The notes beneath the pieces were generated by a model. The model searched no databases. It was given only the letters and a program-made list of their open reading frames with translations, and had not been told where the DNA came from. From Stenotrophomonas sp. (GTDB lineage Bacteria > Pseudomonadota > Gammaproteobacteria > Xanthomonadales > Xanthomonadaceae), in NCBI GenBank assembly GCA_003525885.1, contig DQIG01000195.1, positions 861-11,056 of the forward strand: a stretch of 10,196 bases of DNA, given 5' to 3'. A program made the translations under genes and the position numbers. Positions 5,866-10,196 of the stretch are shown here, in pieces. Each line of letters begins with the position of its first letter. The stretch's first letter is position 1.

Positions 5866-6856
5866 GCGCGCCTTCTTCCTCTTCCCCCAACCACCACACC
5901 TGGCCCGGCTCGGGGTCGCTCAGCGGATGCTCGTGCTGTTCGATGGCCTCCAGCAGGCGTCCCGGTGCCGCAGCGGTCCACATCGCCAGCAGCGTTTCCA
6001 CCGCAGCCAGGCTCTGCGCGGCAATGCCCAGATCGCGCCCGCGTGCCCAGGTGCCTTCTTCGACGGCCTCTGCGTCGTCGTCATGTTGATGCGGCGTGCC
6101 ATAGCTGCAGCGGCGGCACAGCCGGCGCACGGTCGCGGTCCAGTCCTCGATCATGCCGATGCCGGGCAGGTTGATGGCCTCCAGGGCAGCGATGTCATCG
6201 GCCGAATCGCACTGCACGAACACGGTGAAGGTCGCCATGTCAGATACCTGCAGGCGCTGCATGGCATTGAACACCGGCACCTGGCGCTCGCCGTAGGTCC
6301 GCTGGCCGGTTGATGCGCCGTCGTGCAGCACGATGTCGCCGAAGCGGAAGCCGCTTTCGGGCAGCGGTACGTTGTCGATGCGCGCGCGCACCGGATCGAT
6401 GCGGCTCATGTACACCACCTCAGCATCGGCCCACGGCGCCAGGCGCATGCAGGCCACGCCGAAGTTGCCCTCGATCGGGCCTTCACCCTCGGGCAGGGTA
6501 ATGCCACTGCGGGTCCACTGGCGCCGTGCCTCGGCCCAGTCCGCCATGCCGGTAGCCGCGATGCCGGCATTCCAGGCGGTGGCGACATCGAATTCGTCGC
6601 GCAACCGTTCTGACTCCAGGTTGTCCCGCAGCGATGCCGGCCAGTTGCGCAGGTACTTGTGCGCCAGCCCGCGCATGTAGTGCAGGTAAGGCACTTCGGG
6701 GGCGATGGCGATCAGTTCGCCAAACAGGGCGACCGCCTGCTGCAGGTCGCCTTCGTGGAACGCGTCGTAGGCGCGCCCCTCCAGCGCCTGGCGCTCGCCG
6801 AGGATTTCGTCGTCCAGCAGGTCGCCATCGTGGGGAGTGTCGTGGTCGGTGCTCAT
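5858..6856 (-). CDS. TPR-containing protein of unknown function
   Basis: The product is 332 residues from the ATG at 6856 (MSTDHDTPHDGDLLDDE). The N-terminal part has TPR-like helix pairs, clearest at about 26-60 (GRAYDAFHEGDLQQAVALFGELIAIAPEVPYLHY) and probably continuing to about 127; TPRs mediate protein-protein contacts. The rest I do not recognise. It contains a CRRC pair (Cys247, Cys250) followed by HQH (His256, His258), which could bind a metal, and a very acidic C-terminus (EEEEGAQV). There is no signal peptide or membrane segment, so it is likely cytoplasmic. The start is uncertain: an ATG two codons upstream (6862) is equally possible, and the frame extends to 6943 with a less protein-like, Arg/Ala-rich sequence. 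No strong Shine-Dalgarno was seen. It converges on pnp and diverges from the chitinase gene. Coding is well supported; function is unknown. Confidence 0.85.
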   Translation of the reverse strand: MSTDHDTPHDGDLLDDEILGERQALEGRAYDAFHEGDLQQAVALFGELIAIAPEVPYLHYMRGLAHKYLRNWPASLRDNLESERLRDEFDVATAWNAGIAATGMADWAEARRQWTRSGITLPEGEGPIEGNFGVACMRLAPWADAEVVYMSRIDPVRARIDNVPLPESGFRFGDIVLHDGASTGQRTYGERQVPVFNAMQRLQVSDMATFTVFVQCDSADDIAALEAINLPGIGMIEDWTATVRRLCRRCSYGTPHQHDDDAEAVEEGTWARGRDLGIAAQSLAAVETLLAMWTAAAPGRLLEAIEQHEHPLSDPEPGQVWWLGEEEEGAQV

Positions 6857-7077
6857 GTCCATGCGCGGTTGTAGATCCGCAGCTACCTTAGCCCATGCAG
6901 GCAGGGATGCCGCTGCGTCGGCACGTGTCCTGCTGCGATGCATGATGGCAGTGGCAGGGCCACTGGATTGTCGTCACCCGGCGGATCGCGCCTGTCCAGT
7001 GGACGACATGCCGCGACATCCGTACCACGGATGCATCGGTTTGCTAACGTGGCTGCGCCTTCGAACCGGGAGATCCC
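6857..7077. promoter_or_regulatory. Divergent intergenic region, TPR gene / chitinase
   Basis: This 221-bp gap must hold the promoters of both divergent genes. On the plus side the only firm signal is CGGGAG ending at 7072, a good Shine-Dalgarno just before the chitinase ATG. A TAAGGT (6890-6885, minus strand) could be a -10 box for the TPR gene but lacks a matching -35. GTAG and CTAC at 6871-6886 form a short inverted repeat (GTAG-8 bases-CTAC) that is not a clear REP element. No operator is evident. Confidence 0.3.
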
Positions 7078-8268
7078 ATGTTCCGCCAGACCGTGGCCGT
7101 CCTTGCCGTGCTGATTGCCGGTGCCTTGCCCATTGCCGCGCATGCCGCGCCCGCACAGCCGCCGATCTTCGGTGCCTACTACCCCGGCGGTTCCGCCGAA
7201 CGCTATCCGGTATCGAGCATTCCGGCCGAGCGTCTGACCCACCTGTTCTACGCGTTTTCGACCATCGAGGACGGGCGCTGCGCGATCGGTGCGGAAGCGC
7301 CGAAGAATTTCGCTGCACTGGCCGAACTCAAGAAGGTGCATCCGCACCTGCGCACGCTGATTTCGATCGGTGGCTGGGGTGCTGGTGGGTTCTCCGATGC
7401 AGCGTTGACCGAGGCCAGCCGCAAGCGCCTGGTGGACTCATGCATGGCACTGTTCTTCGATCGCCATGCCGGTAGCTTCGATGGCGTGGATATCGACTGG
7501 GAATTCCCGGTCAGTGGCGGCCCGAAGGAGCTGGCGCATCGCCCGCAGGATCGCGCCAATCTGACCAGGCTCGCGCAAGCGTTCCGCGTGGCACTCGACG
7601 CGCACGGGCGCAAGGCGGGGCAGCCAATGCTGCTGACCGCTGCGCTGGCCGCCGGTCGCCTGCAGACCGACGGTCCCTATGATCCGGCGGCGAGCTATGA
7701 CTTGCCGGCGCTGGCCAAGGTGTTCGATTTCATCAACCTGATGAGCTACGACATGGGCACCGGCTTCTCGTCGGTGTCGACCTTCAATGCGCCCTTGCAT
7801 GAAGTGCCGGCCGATCCGCTGGCGCCGGAGCTGCGGCGCTGGAACAACGTGGCCGGTGCAGTGCAGTACTACCGTGAGCACGGCGTGCCGGCCGACAAGC
7901 TGGTGCTGGGCGTGCCGTTCTACGGACGCGGCTTCAAGGTCACCGGCGATGCAGCGGATGGCCTGTACCAGGCCTACAGTGCACCGGCCGACGCCGGCGA
8001 CTGGCGGGTGATCAAGGCGCGCTATCTCGACCAGCCGGGTTGGACGAAGCACTGGCAGCCGCAGGCGCAGAGCCCGTGGCTGTACAACGCCGGGCAGAAG
8101 ATCTTCGTCAGCTATGAAGACCCGCGCTCGATCGGCCTGCGTGCCCAGTTCGCCCGCGAGCAGGGCCTGGCCGGGGTGTTCATGTGGGAGCTGACCGGCG
8201 ACGACGAGCAGGCCAGTCTGCTCAACGCCATGCTCGGCCCGTGGCAGAAGGCGCGCATCGGCGATTGA
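7078..8268 (+). CDS. Secreted glycoside hydrolase family 18 protein (chitinase-like)
   Basis: GH18 enzymes hydrolyse beta-1,4-GlcNAc linkages in chitin or related glycans by substrate-assisted catalysis. The product is 396 residues. An N-terminal signal peptide is visible (MFRQ, hydrophobic core about 5-20, likely cleavage near AHA-AP at 23/24), so it should be exported. The catalytic signature DGVDIDWE spans 135-142 with Glu142 as the proton donor; the upstream SIGGW motif is at 96-100, MSYDMG at 222-227 (Tyr224 stabilises the oxazolinium intermediate), and FMWELTGDD near 368-376 with the conserved barrel Trp370. The catalytic barrel is nearly the whole protein: no chitin-binding, FnIII or PKD domain is present. 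Cys68 and Cys122 could form a disulfide. ATG 7078 follows CGGGAG at a normal distance. The exact substrate is not determinable from sequence; peptidoglycan or endo-GlcNAc activity is an alternative. Confidence 0.93.
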   Translation: MFRQTVAVLAVLIAGALPIAAHAAPAQPPIFGAYYPGGSAERYPVSSIPAERLTHLFYAFSTIEDGRCAIGAEAPKNFAALAELKKVHPHLRTLISIGGWGAGGFSDAALTEASRKRLVDSCMALFFDRHAGSFDGVDIDWEFPVSGGPKELAHRPQDRANLTRLAQAFRVALDAHGRKAGQPMLLTAALAAGRLQTDGPYDPAASYDLPALAKVFDFINLMSYDMGTGFSSVSTFNAPLHEVPADPLAPELRRWNNVAGAVQYYREHGVPADKLVLGVPFYGRGFKVTGDAADGLYQAYSAPADAGDWRVIKARYLDQPGWTKHWQPQAQSPWLYNAGQKIFVSYEDPRSIGLRAQFAREQGLAGVFMWELTGDDEQASLLNAMLGPWQKARIGD

Positions 8269-8336
8269 GCTGCATCAGGCGATGTCCTGCAGCAATGCCG
8301 CAATGCCATCGGCCCGACCTCGCACAGCATGTCCAC

Positions 8337-8359
8337 GCCCGCAGCGTTACGCTGCGGGC
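8337..8359 (+). repeat. Perfect palindrome ending at the base before the VOC gene ATG
   Basis: GCCCGCAGCG (8337-8346) pairs with CGCTGCGGGC (8350-8359), a perfect 10-bp stem with loop TTA; the next base is the A of the ATG at 8360. It has no GTAG head. It also contains TACGCT (8348-8353), a possible -10 box only 6 bases before the ATG. It could be an operator, a translation-blocking hairpin, or the promoter of a leaderless mRNA. Confidence 0.6.
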
Positions 8360-8764
8360 ATGATCCATCTCGAACGCCTGGACCACCTGGTCCTCACCGT
8401 CGCCGACATCGAACGCAGCTGTGATTTCTACCAGCGCGTGCTCGGCATGCAGGTCGTGCGCTTCGGCACGGGCCGCACCGCGCTGCAGTTCGGCCAGCAG
8501 AAGATCAATCTGCATCCGGCCAGCGCGCCACTGCAGCCGCATGCGCTGCGACCCACGCCGGGTAGTGCCGACCTGTGCCTGGTCACGCGAACGGCAACGG
8601 TCGATGTGCTGGCGCACCTGCAGGCGCAGGCCATTGCGGTGGAGGAGGGGCCGGTGGCACGCACCGGTGCGCTGGGGCCGATCGAATCGGTGTACTTCCG
8701 CGACCCGGATGGCAACCTGATCGAAGTGAGTCGTTACCCGGGCGAAGAACACCCGCAGCAGTAG
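8360..8764 (+). CDS. VOC superfamily protein, GLOD5-like
   Basis: The product is 134 residues, a single VOC (vicinal oxygen chelate) unit made of two beta-alpha-beta-beta-beta modules. The opening LDHLVLTVADIERSCDFYQRVLGM and the ending SVYFRDPDGNLIEVSRY are diagnostic. Likely metal ligands are His9, His52 (INLHP) and Glu122. From memory the run FGQQKINLHPA, the PGSADLCLVT stretch and EEGPVARTGALGPIESVYFRDPDGNLIEVS resemble the glyoxalase-domain-containing protein 5 (GLOD5) group more than glyoxalase I or FosA. The reaction is unknown for that group, so a substrate should not be assumed. I start at ATG 8360 because the domain begins there; the frame is open upstream to 8282, but that segment reads through a palindrome and is not VOC-like. 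The stop codon TAG belongs to the GTAG head of a SMAG element. It lies 91 bp after the chitinase with no visible functional link. Confidence 0.92.
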   Translation: MIHLERLDHLVLTVADIERSCDFYQRVLGMQVVRFGTGRTALQFGQQKINLHPASAPLQPHALRPTPGSADLCLVTRTATVDVLAHLQAQAIAVEEGPVARTGALGPIESVYFRDPDGNLIEVSRYPGEEHPQQ

Positions 8765-8783
8765 CGCCAGGCCATGCCCGGCG
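8761..8783 (+). repeat. SMAG/REP element between convergent genes
   Basis: GTAG (8761-8764) is followed by CGCCAGGC (8765-8772), a 3-base loop CAT rendered by CAT at 8773-8775, and GCCCGGCG (8776-8783), an 8-bp stem with one A-C mismatch. TAG at 8762-8764 is the stop codon of the VOC gene. The element fills nearly all of the 24-bp gap before the stop codon of the minus-strand gene at 8789. Confidence 0.8.
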
Positions 8784-8788
8784 GAGGC

Positions 8789-10196
8789 TCAGTTGGCCCA
8801 GACGCTGTTGGGGTCGCCAGTGCGGGCGCGGCGCTGGCTGGCGACGGCCAGGCGAGCGAAGCCGAAGGCCATGGCCAGCGCGATGGCATCGATCCAGAAC
8901 AGCGGCCAGTGACCACGCGCGGCGGCGCGCCACATCCAGTCACCATTGAGTGCGCCGTGCAGGACAGGCACCAGCGCAGTGCTGATCGATGCGGCCCACA
9001 GCAGTTCGCGTGCGGCCTGCGCGGGGCGACGCAGTGCAGCCCACAGCGCACAGGCGCCCCAGCTGCCGAAGCACGCCCAGCGGATGCCGTGGTCGACTGC
9101 CGACGGTGCCAGCCGCTCCAGCACCAGCGCGGTGACGAACGCGACCGAGATCGCCACGCACAGGCCGATGCACACGCCGACCGTGGCCCGCGCCATGTTC
9201 ACACCGGCGCGTGGCTGCTGCGGCTGGCGACGCTTGCGCCGCGACTCGATCCACAACAGGTTGCCGGAGTAGAACAGGAAAGCACCGCCGAGGCCGAGCA
9301 GGAAGTACAGCCAGACCACCACGCCGTTGCCGAACTCGCCAAAGTGCAATGCGTAGGCCGCGCTGAGCGTGGCGTGGTTGGCATCGCGCTGGCCCGGCAG
9401 CTGGGAGGCCAGCAGGTTGCCGGTGGCCACGTCCAGCGCCACCGCGCCGAGCGGCCCCAGCGTGCCGCTGGCCTCACCGGTGATTTCGATGGTGGCGTTG
9501 GCATCGCCGGCATTGGCCAGCTTCAGGTAGGCCGGTTCAAAGTTCGCCACACCCTGTGCGCGGGCTACTTCAAGCGCACGCGCATGCAGCACGCGGAGGC
9601 TGCCCGGTGGCGCCGGAATCCCGCTGGCATCGCGCACCGGCGCGGTGTCCATTGCAGTCGGTACCGCTTGCAGGGCCTTGCCGTCGTAGATCAATGGATT
9701 GAGCAGGGCCATCTGTACGAACACCAGGCACAGCAGGGCGCCAGTGACCGCGAACATCAGGTGGAAAGGCAGGCTGAGCACACCGATCACGTTGTGCGCG
9801 TCCTGCCACAACTGCTTCAGGTTGCGGCCCGGACGCAGCGCGAACAGGTCGCCGAACAGCTTCGGCAGGTGGATCACCAGGCCGCTCAGCAGCGCCATGC
9901 CGTACAGCAGGCTGACGATGCCCATCACGTAGATGCCGGCCACCGGCAGGCCGAGGCTGTAGTGCAGTTCGTTGACCAGTTCGGCCAGCCCGGTCTGTGG
10001 CGGTGTGGGGCTGCCGCCGATCTGGCCCGGCCAGGCATAGCGCCAGCTGCCGTCATCGGCCTGCCAGTACGCAAGTGGCTGCGGATGTTCGGCGCCGGGG
10101 AAGGTCATGCCGACGTGGCGGCGGGCTTCCGGATGCGTCGCCAGGACGTCTTCCAGCAGGTACTGCGCGTCGTCCAGGCCCGCCGGCAATGCGGTG
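8789..10196 (-). CDS. PepSY-associated transmembrane protein, 5'-truncated by window edge
   Basis: The frame is open to the right edge (it reads Thr-Ala-Leu-Pro-Ala at the edge, with no start there that fits), leaving 468 visible residues ending in TGA at 8789. Counting from the Leu codon at 10189, hydrophobic spans lie at about 82-108, 133-162, 288-314, 335-358, 370-386, 396-413 and 428-450; the family's first helix is outside the window. A large soluble part sits between spans at about 163-287 (probably a PepSY-like periplasmic domain, with IEITGEASGTLGPLGAVALDVATGNLL), and a first soluble part precedes residue 70. His76, His107, His132, His143 and His282 lie in or beside membrane helices, in the conserved motifs ELHYSLGLP, SGLVIHLPK, DAHNVIG, PFHLMF and LHFGEFG. 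The family includes FoxB/PiuB-type inner-membrane proteins linked to siderophore-iron reduction. A role in iron uptake is inference; no TonB receptor is in view. Confidence 0.9.
   Translation of the reverse strand, partial: TALPAGLDDAQYLLEDVLATHPEARRHVGMTFPGAEHPQPLAYWQADDGSWRYAWPGQIGGSPTPPQTGLAELVNELHYSLGLPVAGIYVMGIVSLLYGMALLSGLVIHLPKLFGDLFALRPGRNLKQLWQDAHNVIGVLSLPFHLMFAVTGALLCLVFVQMALLNPLIYDGKALQAVPTAMDTAPVRDASGIPAPPGSLRVLHARALEVARAQGVANFEPAYLKLANAGDANATIEITGEASGTLGPLGAVALDVATGNLLASQLPGQRDANHATLSAAYALHFGEFGNGVVVWLYFLLGLGGAFLFYSGNLLWIESRRKRRQPQQPRAGVNMARATVGVCIGLCVAISVAFVTALVLERLAPSAVDHGIRWACFGSWGACALWAALRRPAQAARELLWAASISTALVPVLHGALNGDWMWRAAARGHWPLFWIDAIALAMAFGFARLAVASQRRARTGDPNSVWAN

Noticed and set aside
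6857..6943. A 29-codon N-terminal extension of the TPR protein
   Set aside because: The added residues are Arg/Ala-rich and unlike the acidic start of the rest. It cannot be excluded completely, because no strong ribosome-binding site favours either start.
8269..8336. A hairpin after the chitinase (GCTGC...GCAGC)
   Set aside because: The pairing needs a bulge and a loop of several bases, and no T-tract follows; too weak to call a terminator.
5858..10196. The right half as a genomic island or transferred block
   Set aside because: Base composition and codon use look like the housekeeping half, and there is no integrase, tRNA target or direct repeat at a boundary.

Overview
The window is GC-rich bacterial DNA that looks like Stenotrophomonas (Xanthomonadaceae). 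The gene order infB-rbfA-truB-rpsO-pnp is the conserved proteobacterial translation / RNA-metabolism cluster. The gaps carry short GTAG-headed palindromes of the SMAG type (REP-like elements described from Stenotrophomonas maltophilia). No tRNA, rRNA, CRISPR array, insertion sequence, integrase or prophage gene was seen. The species assignment is an inference from protein character and repeats, not from a search.

Layout. Positions 1-5736 (plus strand) hold the housekeeping block: the 3' two-thirds or so of infB (the window opens exactly on the P-loop of its G domain), rbfA (GTG start), truB, rpsO with a good sigma70-type promoter and a ~110-nt leader, a strong intrinsic terminator, and pnp (GTG start). 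A bidirectional intrinsic terminator follows pnp, bracketed by two identical 29-bp palindromic repeats. Positions 5858-6856 (minus strand) hold a TPR-containing protein of unknown function, convergent with pnp. Divergent from it, 7078-8268 (plus) encodes a secreted GH18 chitinase-like hydrolase, and 8360-8764 (plus) a small VOC-superfamily protein resembling the GLOD5 group. Convergent with that, 8789 to the right edge (minus) is a PepSY-associated membrane protein whose N-terminus lies outside the window.

How the genes fit together. IF2 drives 30S initiation and subunit joining, RbfA matures the 16S 5' region on the 30S subunit, TruB makes pseudouridine 55 in tRNA, S15 is a primary 16S-binding protein, and PNPase degrades mRNA 3'-5'. 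The right half is ordinary accessory content with no obvious common pathway.

The most notable non-coding feature is the density of palindromes: nine REP-like or closely related elements in 10 kb, one more perfect hairpin touching a start codon, and three terminators or terminator-like stems. Several touch gene signals: one lies just upstream of truB, one supplies the VOC gene's stop codon, one covers the stop of the TPR gene, and a REP-containing 40-bp unit is duplicated up to the rbfA ribosome-binding site. I did not find a convincing new multi-gene system; the findings concern these regulatory and repeat structures and a few protein details.
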